From assembly GCF_014266025.1 (NCBI RefSeq), contig NZ_JACMYC010000002.1, forward strand, positions 310,001 through 374,000: a stretch of DNA of 64,000 nucleotides, read 5' to 3'. Under the pieces are notes generated by a model that did not search any database, was not told where the DNA came from, and worked only from the letters and a program-made list of their open reading frames with translations. Source of the stretch: Nocardioides deserti (GTDB taxonomy: Bacteria > Actinomycetota > Actinomycetes > Propionibacteriales > Nocardioidaceae). Each line of letters begins with the position of its first letter. The first letter of the stretch is position 1. A program made the translations under genes and the position numbers. Shown here piece by piece: positions 1-7,487 of the stretch.

Positions 1-195
1 GACACCGCCCTGGTCTCCGCCGTCGCGGTCTTCGACGCGGTCTTCGCCGCGCGCGACTACGCGGCGTACAACTTCAACTACACGCCGTACGTCGTCGTCG
101 CCGCCTTCTTCGTCGTCCTGACCGTGCCGCTGGCGCGGTTCACCGACTGGCTGCAGCGGCGCTGGCTGGCGCGCGAGAGGGCGGGGCAGCTGTGA
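1..195 (+). CDS. amino-acid ABC transporter permease, C-terminal fragment
   Basis: The window opens inside this gene; only the last 64 residues are present. The visible part has one hydrophobic segment (around AAFFVVLTVPLARF) followed by a basic cytoplasmic tail rich in Arg and Trp, typical of the end of HisM/GlnP-type permeases of polar amino-acid importers. The stop codon overlaps the GTG start of the following ATPase by 4 bases, so the two are translationally coupled. The family call rests mainly on that neighbour, because the EAA loop is not in the window. Confidence 0.7.
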   Translation, partial: DTALVSAVAVFDAVFAARDYAAYNFNYTPYVVVAAFFVVLTVPLARFTDWLQRRWLARERAGQL

Positions 196-929
196 GTGCT
201 CTCCTGGAGGTGCGCGGGCTGCGCAAGGCGTACGGCGACCGGCTGGTGCTCGACTCGGTCGACCTCGACGTCCATGCCCACGACGTCGTCTGCCTCATCG
301 GCTCGTCCGGCTCGGGCAAGTCCACCCTGCTGCGCTGCCTGGACCTGCTCGAGGATGTCGACGACGGCACCATCACCCTCGGCGGCGTCGAGATCAGCGA
401 CCCCCTCGTCGACCCGCGCGAGGTGCGCAAGCGGGTCGGGATGGTGTTCCAGGCCTACAACCTCTTCCCGCACCTCTCGGTCCTCGACAACTGCACCCTC
501 GCCCCGCGCCGCGTGCACGGCGACTCCAAGGCCGCGGCCGAGGAGCGGGCGCTGGGGCTGCTCGACCAGTTCGGCCTCGCCGAGCACGCCCGCAAGCACC
601 CCGACCGGCTCTCCGGGGGCCAGCAGCAGCGGGTCGCCCTCGTCCGCGCGCTCTGCACCGGCCCGGACCTGTTGCTGCTCGACGAGATCACCGCCGCCCT
701 CGACCCGGAGCTGGTCGGCGAGGTCCTCACCATCGTCCGTGATCTGGCCGCCGCCGGCACGACGATGGTGCTCGCCACCCACGAGATGGCCTTCGCCCGC
801 GACGTCGCCACCAAGGTCTGCTTCCTCCACCAGGGCCGGATCCTCGAGCAGGGCCCGCCCGACCAGCTCTTCACCGACCCCCGCGAGGACCGCACCCGCC
901 AGTTCCTCGCCCGCGTCCTCCCCGCCTGA
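192..929 (+). CDS. amino-acid ABC transporter ATP-binding protein
   Basis: This 245-residue ATPase would energise import of a polar amino acid, working at the cytoplasmic face with the permease just upstream. Walker A is GSSGSGKST (residues 37-45), the ABC signature is LSGGQQQR (about residue 140), Walker B is LLLLDE (about 160) and the switch histidine lies in ATHEMAF. The QQQ signature and overall length fit the GlnQ/HisP branch. The GTG start overlaps the permease stop. No substrate-binding protein gene is seen, so it must lie upstream of the window and the substrate cannot be named. Confidence 0.92.
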   Translation: MSALLEVRGLRKAYGDRLVLDSVDLDVHAHDVVCLIGSSGSGKSTLLRCLDLLEDVDDGTITLGGVEISDPLVDPREVRKRVGMVFQAYNLFPHLSVLDNCTLAPRRVHGDSKAAAEERALGLLDQFGLAEHARKHPDRLSGGQQQRVALVRALCTGPDLLLLDEITAALDPELVGEVLTIVRDLAAAGTTMVLATHEMAFARDVATKVCFLHQGRILEQGPPDQLFTDPREDRTRQFLARVLPA

Positions 930-934
930 CGCGC

Positions 935-973
935 TGATCGAGCAGCGAGGCCTGACGAGCGTCGACGAGACCC
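935..973. repeat. degenerate REP-like actinobacterial repeat
   Basis: A stretch beginning TGATCGAGCAGCGAGG and ending CGACGAGACCC lies just after the ABC ATPase gene. It resembles the dispersed intergenic sequence of many high-GC actinobacteria that runs from a TGGTCGAG end to a CTCGAGACC end. A related copy in inverse orientation is inside the carboxylase alpha gene at 27466-27507. Family membership is from memory and from the similarity between these two copies. Confidence 0.4.
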
Positions 974-1004
974 GTGCGCCGAGTGCGGCTTCGGGCCGTG
1001 GTCA

Positions 1005-1074
1005 AACGGGCAGAACGTCGAGCGCAGCGACGTCTCCGCAGGTCGGCGTGGACCGGACGTCCGTTCTGCCCGTT
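1005..1074. repeat. 13-bp inverted repeat with 44-bp spacer
   Basis: AACGGGCAGAACG at 1005-1017 is exactly matched by its reverse complement at 1062-1074. The 44-base spacer is long for a terminator. It lies in the 227-base gap between the ABC ATPase and the CoA-transferase gene. It may be a mobile-repeat remnant or a two-site operator; nothing else in the gap looks coding. Confidence 0.5.
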
Positions 1075-1129
1075 CGCCGACGAGATCCACCCATCGGTCG
1101 GCCGGGCTCGAGACGACCCCTCGCAACCG

Positions 1130-1146
1130 TGACAGTAGTTCTGTCA
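1130..1146. promoter_or_regulatory. operator palindrome upstream of CaiB-family gene
   Basis: TGACAG at 1130-1135 and CTGTCA at 1141-1146 form a 6-bp inverted repeat with a 5-base centre. It ends 10 bases before the ATG. A -10-like CATGAT at 1145-1150, six bases before the ATG, partly overlaps it, and no Shine-Dalgarno is present. This suggests a repressible, leaderless promoter. The cognate regulator (probably TetR-like) is not adjacent. Confidence 0.5.
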
Positions 1147-1156
1147 TGATCCGCGC

Positions 1157-2320
1157 ATGAGCGAGAGCATCGAGCTGGGCCAGGGAACCGGACCGCTGCG
1201 CGGGGTCAGGGTCGTCGAGATCGCGGGGATCGGGCCGGGGCCGCACGCGTGCATGCTGCTGGCCGACCTGGGGGCGGACGTGATCCGGGTGGAGCGGCCG
1301 GGCGGGCAGATGCTCGCCGGCGGCGCGCACAACCTGCTCAACCGCGGCCGGCCGAGCGTGGCGCTGGACCTGAAGAACCCCGAGGCGCGCGAGACCGTGC
1401 TCGAGCTGGTCAGGGGCGCCGACGTCCTGGTCGAGGGGATGCGCCCCGGCGTGATGGAGCGGCTCGGCCTCGGCCCGGAGGACTGCGCGGCGGTCAACGA
1501 GCGGCTGGTCTACGGCCGGATGACCGGGTGGGGCCAGGACGGCCCGCTCGCCCAGGCGGCCGGGCACGACATGAACTACATCGCGATCACCGGCACCCTC
1601 TTCGGCCTCGGCCAGGACAAGGACAAGCCGCACTTCCCGAGCAACCTGGTCGGCGACTTCGGCGGCGGGTCGACCTACCTCGTCATCGGCATCCTCGCCG
1701 CGCTGCTCGAGGCGAAGGTCAGCGGCCGGGGTCAGACCGTCGACGCCGCGATCGTCGACGGCACGGCCAGCCTCAACGCGATGACCGCGGCGTTCCTCGC
1801 GGGCGGGCAGTTCAAGGAGGAGCGGGCGGTCAACCTGCTCGACGGCGGCGCGCCGTTCTACGACGTCTACGAGACCTCCGACGGCCGGCACATGTCGGTC
1901 GGGTCGCTGGAGCCGCAGTTCTTCGCCAAGCTCGTCGAGCTGCTCGGCGTGCAGGACCGCTGCCCGGGCCAGTTCGAGATGGAGCGGTGGGACGAGATGC
2001 GCGCGCTCTTCACCGAGACCTTCGCGAGCCGCACCCAGGCCGAGTGGGTGGAGGTGTTCGAGGGCACCGATGCCTGCGTGGCCGGCATCATCCCGATCAG
2101 CGAGGCGGCGGAGCACCCGCACATGAAGGCGCGCGGCGTCTTCGTGACCAAGGACGACCTGCTCCAGCCCACGCCGGCGCCCCGCTTCAGCCGCACCGGG
2201 GCGACGCTGACGCTGCCGCCGTCGCGCGAGGCCGGCGAGCACACCCGCGCCGCGCTGACCGCGTGGGGCGTGGCGGACGTCGACGGGCTGATCGAGCGCG
2301 GAGTGGCGGTCCAGGTCTGA
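1157..2320 (+). CDS. CaiB/BaiF family acyl-CoA transferase/racemase (alpha-methylacyl-CoA racemase type)
   Basis: This 387-residue cytoplasmic enzyme belongs to the family III CoA-transferase fold and most resembles alpha-methylacyl-CoA racemases, which epimerise 2-methyl branched acyl-CoAs before beta-oxidation. The racemase residues appear present: His137 in AAGHDMNY, Asp167 in LVGDFGGG and Glu252 in LEPQFF, matching the His/Asp/Glu set of mycobacterial MCR. The N-terminal GVRVVEIAGIGPGPHACMLL block, which binds CoA, is intact. The next gene overlaps its end by 4 bases. A true CoA-transferase role is less likely because the racemase-type histidine and acid are retained. Confidence 0.85.
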   Translation: MSESIELGQGTGPLRGVRVVEIAGIGPGPHACMLLADLGADVIRVERPGGQMLAGGAHNLLNRGRPSVALDLKNPEARETVLELVRGADVLVEGMRPGVMERLGLGPEDCAAVNERLVYGRMTGWGQDGPLAQAAGHDMNYIAITGTLFGLGQDKDKPHFPSNLVGDFGGGSTYLVIGILAALLEAKVSGRGQTVDAAIVDGTASLNAMTAAFLAGGQFKEERAVNLLDGGAPFYDVYETSDGRHMSVGSLEPQFFAKLVELLGVQDRCPGQFEMERWDEMRALFTETFASRTQAEWVEVFEGTDACVAGIIPISEAAEHPHMKARGVFVTKDDLLQPTPAPRFSRTGATLTLPPSREAGEHTRAALTAWGVADVDGLIERGVAVQV

Positions 2321-3063
2321 AGCCCTTCCTCTTCCTCGGGACCCGTGCGGAGGACGCTGCCGCCGACGGGGAGTACGACGCCGTCCTCCTCGCCGGCGGC
2401 CTCGACGAGCGCGACGTACGCCGCGTGCGGCTCGAGCAGCAGCCGCTGGCCGAGGCCCTGGGCGGCCCGGTCGACCTCGACGACTGGTCCGGCATCGTGC
2501 TGGGCGGGGGGCCGTTCAACGTCAGCGACCCGGCCGAGGCGAAGTCGGACGTCCAGCGGCGGGTCGAGGCCGAGCTCGGCGACCTGTGCCGCCGGGCGGT
2601 CGCCGCGGACTCGCCGTTCCTCGGCTGCTGCTACGGCATCGGCACCCTCGGCGTGCTGGACGGCGGCGTGGTCGACCGCACCCATGGCGAGCCGATCGGT
2701 GCGGTCGAGATCCGGCTGACCGACGAGGGCCGCGCGGACCCGCTCACCGGCGTGCTGCCGGAGCGGTTCGCGGCGTACCTCGGCCACAAGGAGGCCGTCG
2801 CCCGCCTCCCCGACGGCGCGGTGCTGCTCGCGTCGTCGGCGACGTGCCCGGTGCAGGCGTTCCGGATCGGGCGGAACGTCTACGCCACCCAGTTCCACCC
2901 CGAGCTCGACGTCGACGGGCTGTGCCTGCGCATCGACGTCTACGAGCACCACGGCTACTTCCAGCCCGGTGGCGCCGAGGCGCTCAAGGCGCTGGCCCGC
3001 ACCGCCAACGTCACCGAACCCGCACGGTTGCTCGCCCGCTTCGTGGAGCGGTACGCCCGATGA
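2317..3063 (+). CDS. class I glutamine amidotransferase (GuaA-type domain), probable CTG start
   Basis: The protein (about 248 residues) is a stand-alone class I glutaminase domain that would hydrolyse glutamine and pass ammonia to a partner or act as a gamma-glutamyl hydrolase. The nucleophile is Cys105 in FLGCCYG; His194 and Glu196 lie in TQFHPEL, completing the triad. The conserved N-terminus (KPFLFLGTRAED) follows directly on a CTG that overlaps the upstream stop as CTGA. No ATG, GTG or TTG is in frame near it, so a CTG start coupled to the CaiB gene is proposed. The substrate is unknown. Confidence 0.82.
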   Translation: MKPFLFLGTRAEDAAADGEYDAVLLAGGLDERDVRRVRLEQQPLAEALGGPVDLDDWSGIVLGGGPFNVSDPAEAKSDVQRRVEAELGDLCRRAVAADSPFLGCCYGIGTLGVLDGGVVDRTHGEPIGAVEIRLTDEGRADPLTGVLPERFAAYLGHKEAVARLPDGAVLLASSATCPVQAFRIGRNVYATQFHPELDVDGLCLRIDVYEHHGYFQPGGAEALKALARTANVTEPARLLARFVERYAR

Positions 3064-3099
3064 GCGAGCGGTGAGAGGCGCGTCACCCTCGACGCACTG

Positions 3100-3114
3100 T
3101 TGAACATCCGTCAA
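3100..3114. promoter_or_regulatory. short inverted repeat upstream of flavin monooxygenase
   Basis: TTGA at 3100-3103 and TCAA at 3111-3114 are symmetric around a 7-base centre, eleven bases upstream of the GTG start. An AT-rich CAATAAT overlaps its right side and could be the -10 region. The arms are short, so this is a weak operator candidate. Confidence 0.25.
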
Positions 3115-3124
3115 TAATGCTCCG

Positions 3125-4579
3125 GTGAGCACCCCAGAGCAGAGCCCTGAGCACGTGGACGTCCTCGTCATCGGCGCCGGCCTGTCCGGCATCGGCGCGG
3201 CCTGCCGGCTGCGCGAGGAGCACCCCGGCCGCAGCCTCGCGGTGCTGGAGATGCGCGAGGTCAGCGGCGGGACGTGGGACCTGTTCCGCTACCCCGGCAT
3301 CCGCTCGGACTCCGACATGTTCACCTTCGGCTACCGCTGGCGCCCCTGGCCCGGCGACACCGCGCTCGCCGACGGGCAGCTGATCCTCGACTACATCCGC
3401 ACGGTCGCCGAGGAGCGCGGGGTCGACCGCCTTGTCCGCTACCAGCACAAGGTGACCGGCGCGTCCTGGGACTCCGACGCGGCCCGCTGGACGGTCCACG
3501 TCGAGACACCCGAGGGCGCGACGACGCTGACGACCGACCTGCTGTGGAGCTGTGCGGGCTACTACGACTACAAGGCGGGCCACACCCCGGTCTTCCCGGG
3601 CCAGGAGGAGTACGCCGGGCGGCTGGTCCACCCGCAGCACTGGCCCGAGGACCTCGACGTCACCGGCAAGAAGGTCGTCGTGATCGGCAGCGGCGCCACC
3701 GCCGTCACGCTCGTCCCCGCGCTGGCCGGCGACGCCGAGCACGTCACGATGCTCCAGCGCTCGCCCACCTACATCCTGTCCCGGCCCGGCCGGGACCCGT
3801 GGGCCAAGGCCCTCGCCAAGCTGCCGGCCGCGATCAGCTACCCGGTCGTGCGGTGGAAGAACATCCTGCTCGCGATCGGGACCTACAAGCTGGCCAAGGC
3901 CAAGCCGCAGGTGGTGAAGGGCGCCGTGCGCGCCGGCGTACGCCGCCAGCTGCCGGAGCACGTGGACGTCGACACCCACTTCAAGCCGTCGTACGACCCG
4001 TGGGACCAGCGGCTGTGCTTCGTGCCGGACGGCGACCTGTTCAAGGTGCTGCGCAGCGGCGACGCCTCGGTCGTGACCGCGGCGATCGACACGTTCACCG
4101 AGACCGGCATCCGGCTCACCGACGGCAGCGAGCTCGAGGCGGACGTCGTGGTGAGCGCGACCGGACTCAAGCTGCTGCCCTTCGGCGGCATCCCGCTCGA
4201 GGTGGACGGCAAGCCGGTCGAGCTGTCGGAGACCATGTCGTACAAGGCGCTCATGCTCAGCGGCATCCCGAACTTCGTCTACACGATCGGCTACACGAAC
4301 GCGTCCTGGACGCTCAAGGCCGACCTGGTCGCCGACTACGTCTGTCGGATGCTCAGCCACCTCGACAAGACCGGGAAGCGCTCCTTCGTCGCGGACCGCG
4401 ACCCGTCGGTGGACGAGCGGCCGTTCCTGGACTTCTCCTCCGGCTACGTCCAGCGGGCGCTCGACGGCCTGCCGCGGCAGGGCGACCGGGCGCCGTGGAA
4501 GCTGGACCAGAACTACCTGACCGACGTCCGGACGATCCGCCGCGACGCCATCGACGACGGTGTGCTGACCTTCCGCTGA
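3125..4579 (+). CDS. flavin-containing monooxygenase (Baeyer-Villiger type, EtaA/MymA-like)
   Basis: This 484-residue FAD/NADPH enzyme would insert oxygen into ketones or oxidise heteroatoms. It carries a FAD-binding GAGLSGIG near residue 17, a second Rossmann motif GSGATAVT near residue 189, and between them YAGRLVHPQHWP, which fits the Baeyer-Villiger fingerprint with Tyr for the first Phe. The GGTWDLFRYPGIRSDSD block is typical of the EtaA group. The GTG start has no good Shine-Dalgarno. The substrate cannot be deduced; the upstream acyl-CoA gene hints at lipid or ketone catabolism. Confidence 0.88.
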   Translation: MSTPEQSPEHVDVLVIGAGLSGIGAACRLREEHPGRSLAVLEMREVSGGTWDLFRYPGIRSDSDMFTFGYRWRPWPGDTALADGQLILDYIRTVAEERGVDRLVRYQHKVTGASWDSDAARWTVHVETPEGATTLTTDLLWSCAGYYDYKAGHTPVFPGQEEYAGRLVHPQHWPEDLDVTGKKVVVIGSGATAVTLVPALAGDAEHVTMLQRSPTYILSRPGRDPWAKALAKLPAAISYPVVRWKNILLAIGTYKLAKAKPQVVKGAVRAGVRRQLPEHVDVDTHFKPSYDPWDQRLCFVPDGDLFKVLRSGDASVVTAAIDTFTETGIRLTDGSELEADVVVSATGLKLLPFGGIPLEVDGKPVELSETMSYKALMLSGIPNFVYTIGYTNASWTLKADLVADYVCRMLSHLDKTGKRSFVADRDPSVDERPFLDFSSGYVQRALDGLPRQGDRAPWKLDQNYLTDVRTIRRDAIDDGVLTFR

Positions 4580-4595
4580 GAAGCTGCTGAGTCCT

Positions 4596-4620
4596 GTTTC
4601 CCGGCACTGCCCGGGGGTCA
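4596..4620 (+). promoter_or_regulatory. possible alternative (SigB-like) promoter of csbD-like gene
   Basis: GTTT at 4596-4599 and GGGTCA at 4615-4620 are separated by 15 bases. This resembles the GTTT...GGGTA pattern of SigB-type stress promoters of Gram-positive bacteria. CsbD proteins are classically under SigB control, which supports the reading, but the match is partial. Confidence 0.35.
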
Positions 4621-4662
4621 CCGGAGGGGCGTACCCGACCGAACGACCACAGGAGGTCAGAC

Positions 4663-4857
4663 ATGGGACTGGGCGACAAGATCAGCAACAAGGCCGAGGA
4701 GCTCGGCGGCAAGGGCAAGGAGGGCGCCGGCGACGCGACCGGCGACGACTCGCTCAAGGCGGAGGGCAAGGCCGACCAGAGCTCGGCCAACCTGAAGAAC
4801 GCCGGCGAGAAGGTCAAGGACGCCGCGAAGGACGCCAAGGACGGGCTCACGAAGTAG
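4663..4857 (+). CDS. CsbD family stress protein
   Basis: A 64-residue, very hydrophilic, Lys/Asp/Ala-rich protein beginning MGLGDKISNKAEELGGKGKE, with the repeated AEGKADQ/AGEKVKDAAKDAKD helical pattern of the CsbD family. Members accumulate in stationary phase and general stress; the molecular role is unknown. A strong AGGAGG Shine-Dalgarno lies 7 bases before the ATG. A SigB-like promoter candidate is upstream, and a short hairpin (arms TCCCGC and GCGGGA at 4871-4886) follows the stop. Confidence 0.92.
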   Translation: MGLGDKISNKAEELGGKGKEGAGDATGDDSLKAEGKADQSSANLKNAGEKVKDAAKDAKDGLTK

Positions 4858-5073
4858 CGAGCGCATGCATTCCCGCCGAGGCGGGAGAGCGATGTCACCC
4901 CGCGACGATGGGGTGTTGAGCGGGCCGCATCCCTACAGTGGGGGATGCGGCCCGTTCCAGTCCCGCCCCGGAGCCGCATCTCCAAGCGTTCGAGCGCCTG
5001 CTTCCCGCAGGAACCGGCTCCGCGCCGTCCTCATGGCGAGACACCCGCCACGAGACGGATCTGTCACCCCTTC
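4858..5073 (+). promoter_or_regulatory. long structured leader of DEAD-box helicase gene
   Basis: 216 bases separate the csbD stop from the helicase ATG and contain four inverted repeats. They are a 6-bp stem at 4871-4886, CACCCC/GGGGTG at 4896-4915, a 12-13 bp stem with arms CGGGCCGCATCC (4921-4932) and GGATGCGGCCCG (4943-4954), and CCTGC/GCAGG near 5000. The helicase ATG has no clear Shine-Dalgarno. The first stems may also terminate csbD. RNA-helicase genes are often controlled by a folded 5' leader, so autoregulation is plausible. Confidence 0.5.
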
Positions 5074-6588
5074 ATGCCTTCTTCTTCTGCCTTCACCGCG
5101 ATCGGCGTTCCCGCCGACCTCTCCGCCGTCCTCGCGGACCGCGGCATCACCGAGCCCACGCCGATCCAGGCCAAGACGCTGCCGGACTCCCTCGCGGGTC
5201 GCGACGTCCTGGGCCGCGGCCGCACCGGCTCGGGCAAGACCTACGCCTTCCTCCTCCCGCTCGTCGCCCGCCTGGCCGCCTCCGGCCGCCCCGCGACGGC
5301 CCGCAAGCCCCGCGCCCTCGTGCTGGCGCCGACCCGTGAGCTGGTCGGCCAGATCGAGGAGGCCCTCAAGCCCCTCGCGGACGCCTTCGGCCTCACCACG
5401 CTGACCGTCTTCGGCGGCGTCGGCCAGAACCCGCAGGTCCGCGGCCTCAAGGCCGGCGTCGACATCCTGCTCGCCTGCCCCGGCCGGCTCGAGGACCTCA
5501 TCGGCCAGGGTCACTGCGACCTCGGCGCGGTCGAGGTCACCGTGCTCGACGAGGCCGACCACATGGCCGACCTCGGCTTCCTCCCGGCAGTACGCCGCCT
5601 GCTCGACGCCACGCCGGCCCGCGGCCAGCGCCTGCTCTTCTCCGCGACCCTCGACAAGGCGATCGACGTCCTGGTCAAGCGGTTCCTCCACGAGCCGGTC
5701 GTCCACCAGGCCGACTCCGCCCAGTCGCCGGTCAGCGCGATGGACCACCACGTCCTGCACCTGGCCCGCGAGCACCGCGTCCCCGTGCTCGTCGACCTGG
5801 CCAGCGCGCCGGGCCGCACGGTCGTCTTCACCCGCACCAAGCACGGCGCCAAGGCGCTGACCCGCCAGCTCAACAAGTCCGGCGTTCCGACCGTCGAGCT
5901 GCACGGCAACCTCAGCCAGAACGCCCGCACCCGCAACATGGAGGCGTTCCACTCCGGCAAGGCCAGCACGCTGGTCGCCACCGACATCGCCGCCCGCGGC
6001 ATCCACGTCGACGACGTCGCGCTCGTCGTCCACGCCGACCCGCCGGCCGAGCACAAGGCCTACCTGCACCGCTCGGGCCGCACCGCCCGCGCCGGCGCCG
6101 CCGGCACCGTCGTCACCCTGATGACCGACGACCAGGTCCGCGACGTGCGCGACCTGACCCGCGCCGCCGGCATCAAGCCGACGATCACCCGCCTCGCCGC
6201 GGCGACCCACCCCGTGCTCGTCGAGCTCGCCCCCGGCGAGCGCCTGGTCGTCCCCGGCGGCCTCGTCGTCGAGGCGCCCGCCTCCTCCGGCCCGGCTCGC
6301 TCCGGCGGCGGCAACGGCGGCGCGGGCGGCGGTGCCCGCTCCGGCGGTGGCCGACGCTCCTCGCGCGGCGGCCGCGGTCGCCCCGGCGGCCAGGGCTCCG
6401 GCACGAGCGCGAACGGCTCGGGCTCCACGGGCGGCTCCGGCGGCTCGCGGTCGGGCGGCGCCAAGGCCGGCGCCAAGCCGGCCGGCTCCGGCCAGGGCGG
6501 TCGCGGGCGGCGTACCGCTTCCGCCGCCGGCGCCTCGGCCGGTGGCAGCCGTCACAGCGCGTCGTCGTTCAGCTCCGGTCGCCGCTGA
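5074..6588 (+). CDS. DEAD-box ATP-dependent RNA helicase with RGG-like tail
   Basis: A 504-residue RNA helicase. Motifs in order are the Q motif (GITEPTPIQ), Walker A RTGSGKT (about residue 50), PTRELVGQ, DEAD (VLDEADHMADLG, about 159), SAT (LLFSATLD, about 190), TDIAARGI and HRSGRTARAG (about 332). From about residue 410 to the end the chain is Gly/Ser/Arg/Ala-rich with RGG/SGG clusters, a disordered RNA-binding tail. The ATG at 5074 was chosen because the preceding in-frame residues are not helicase-like. Its likely roles are ribosome assembly, RNA decay or cold adaptation. Confidence 0.93.
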   Translation: MPSSSAFTAIGVPADLSAVLADRGITEPTPIQAKTLPDSLAGRDVLGRGRTGSGKTYAFLLPLVARLAASGRPATARKPRALVLAPTRELVGQIEEALKPLADAFGLTTLTVFGGVGQNPQVRGLKAGVDILLACPGRLEDLIGQGHCDLGAVEVTVLDEADHMADLGFLPAVRRLLDATPARGQRLLFSATLDKAIDVLVKRFLHEPVVHQADSAQSPVSAMDHHVLHLAREHRVPVLVDLASAPGRTVVFTRTKHGAKALTRQLNKSGVPTVELHGNLSQNARTRNMEAFHSGKASTLVATDIAARGIHVDDVALVVHADPPAEHKAYLHRSGRTARAGAAGTVVTLMTDDQVRDVRDLTRAAGIKPTITRLAAATHPVLVELAPGERLVVPGGLVVEAPASSGPARSGGGNGGAGGGARSGGGRRSSRGGRGRPGGQGSGTSANGSGSTGGSGGSRSGGAKAGAKPAGSGQGGRGRRTASAAGASAGGSRHSASSFSSGRR

Positions 6589-6628
6589 CCTCGTGACCAG
6601 CGCTCGGACCGGGCCCAGGGACCGTCCG

Positions 6629-6634
6629 TAAGGT
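6629..6634 (+). promoter_or_regulatory. -10 box of a leaderless promoter
   Basis: TAAGGT fits TANNNT and lies exactly 7 bases before the GTG of the CPBP gene, placing transcription start at or next to the start codon. There is no separate Shine-Dalgarno. The same spacing is seen at 15884, 56322 and 58273. Confidence 0.45.
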
Positions 6635-6641
6635 CGGTGTC

Positions 6642-7337
6642 GTGAGCCCCGTCCGAGCCTGGTTGCAGCGTGCGCTGTGGGACGTCGTCCCGCGCGACCA
6701 CCGCCAGACCCCCGCGGCCCTGCGCCGTCGGCAGCTGGTGACGATCGCCTTCGTGGTGCTCGGCGCGCTGGTGCTGGGGTTCTCGCTGCGGATCGACCCC
6801 GGCAGCGGCTGGTTCTACGTCTCGACCGCGGTCCTGGCGCTGGTATGGACCGTGGGCGCGTTCGCCTCCGGCCCGCTCCACCTCGGCCGGATCGCCTGGC
6901 GCGACTCCCTCGCCCGCCCGGTGGTCACTCCGGTCCTGCTCGGCGCCGCCATCGTCGGCGTCTTCGTGCTCGGCGGGCTGGTGATCCGCGAGATCCCCTA
7001 CCTGCAGGATCAGGTGGGCTCCGTCCTCGACTACGCCGACCAGGGCTCCCTGCCGCTGCTCGTGGTCATCACCGCCGTCAACGGCATCGCCGAGGAGCTG
7101 TTCTTCCGGGGTGCGGCCTACGCCGCCATCCCTCGCCGCCCGGTGCTGTGGACGACCGTCGCGTACGTCGTCGCCACCGCCGCCACCGGCAACGTCATGC
7201 TCGCCTTCGCCGCGATCCTCCTCGGCGTGGTCGTCGGCCTCGAGCGGCGCGCCTCCGGCGGCATCCTTGCCCCGATCCTCACCCACTGCACCTGGTCGGT
7301 CTCGATGCTGCTGGTCCTGCCGCCGGTCATCGGCTGA
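6642..7337 (+). CDS. CPBP family intramembrane metalloprotease
   Basis: A 231-residue membrane protein with about six hydrophobic segments. Motif 1 of the CPBP/Abi family is present as EELFFRG; the final motif histidine is in APILTHCTWS. The usual FxxxH of motif 2 is replaced by GNVMLAF, so one expected catalytic histidine is not obvious and activity is uncertain. The family includes type II CAAX-like proteases and bacteriocin self-immunity proteins. The gene is monocistronic and converges on the next gene over a double-hairpin region. Confidence 0.85.
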   Translation: MSPVRAWLQRALWDVVPRDHRQTPAALRRRQLVTIAFVVLGALVLGFSLRIDPGSGWFYVSTAVLALVWTVGAFASGPLHLGRIAWRDSLARPVVTPVLLGAAIVGVFVLGGLVIREIPYLQDQVGSVLDYADQGSLPLLVVITAVNGIAEELFFRGAAYAAIPRRPVLWTTVAYVVATAATGNVMLAFAAILLGVVVGLERRASGGILAPILTHCTWSVSMLLVLPPVIG

Positions 7338-7350
7338 GTCCTCGGCTGGC

Positions 7351-7439
7351 CGTGAGGTTCATCGGCCAGCCGCTGAACCTCACGGTGGGCCGATGAAGTT
7401 TCAGCGTCCCACCGACAGTTTCATCGGCCAGCCGATGAA
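7351..7439. terminator. two hairpins sharing a core between convergent genes
   Basis: The first hairpin has 12-bp arms CCGTGAGGTTCA and TGAACCTCACGG around a 12-base loop. The second has 8-bp arms TTCATCGG (7420-7427) and CCGATGAA (7432-7439) around CCAG. Both contain the same 15-mer TTCATCGGCCAGCCG. They separate the CPBP gene from the convergent NAD(P)-binding gene and probably terminate both. Coordinates of the first hairpin may be off by one base. Confidence 0.6.
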
Positions 7440-7487
7440 GCTCGCAGCCGGCCGACCCGACCCGAGGACGTCGACCGGTCGCAGACG

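Noticed and set aside
1144-2242. Long open frames on the opposite strand of the racemase and of many other genes
   Set aside because: Arg/Pro/Ala/Gly-rich translations with no conserved motif, explained by high G/C at third codon positions.
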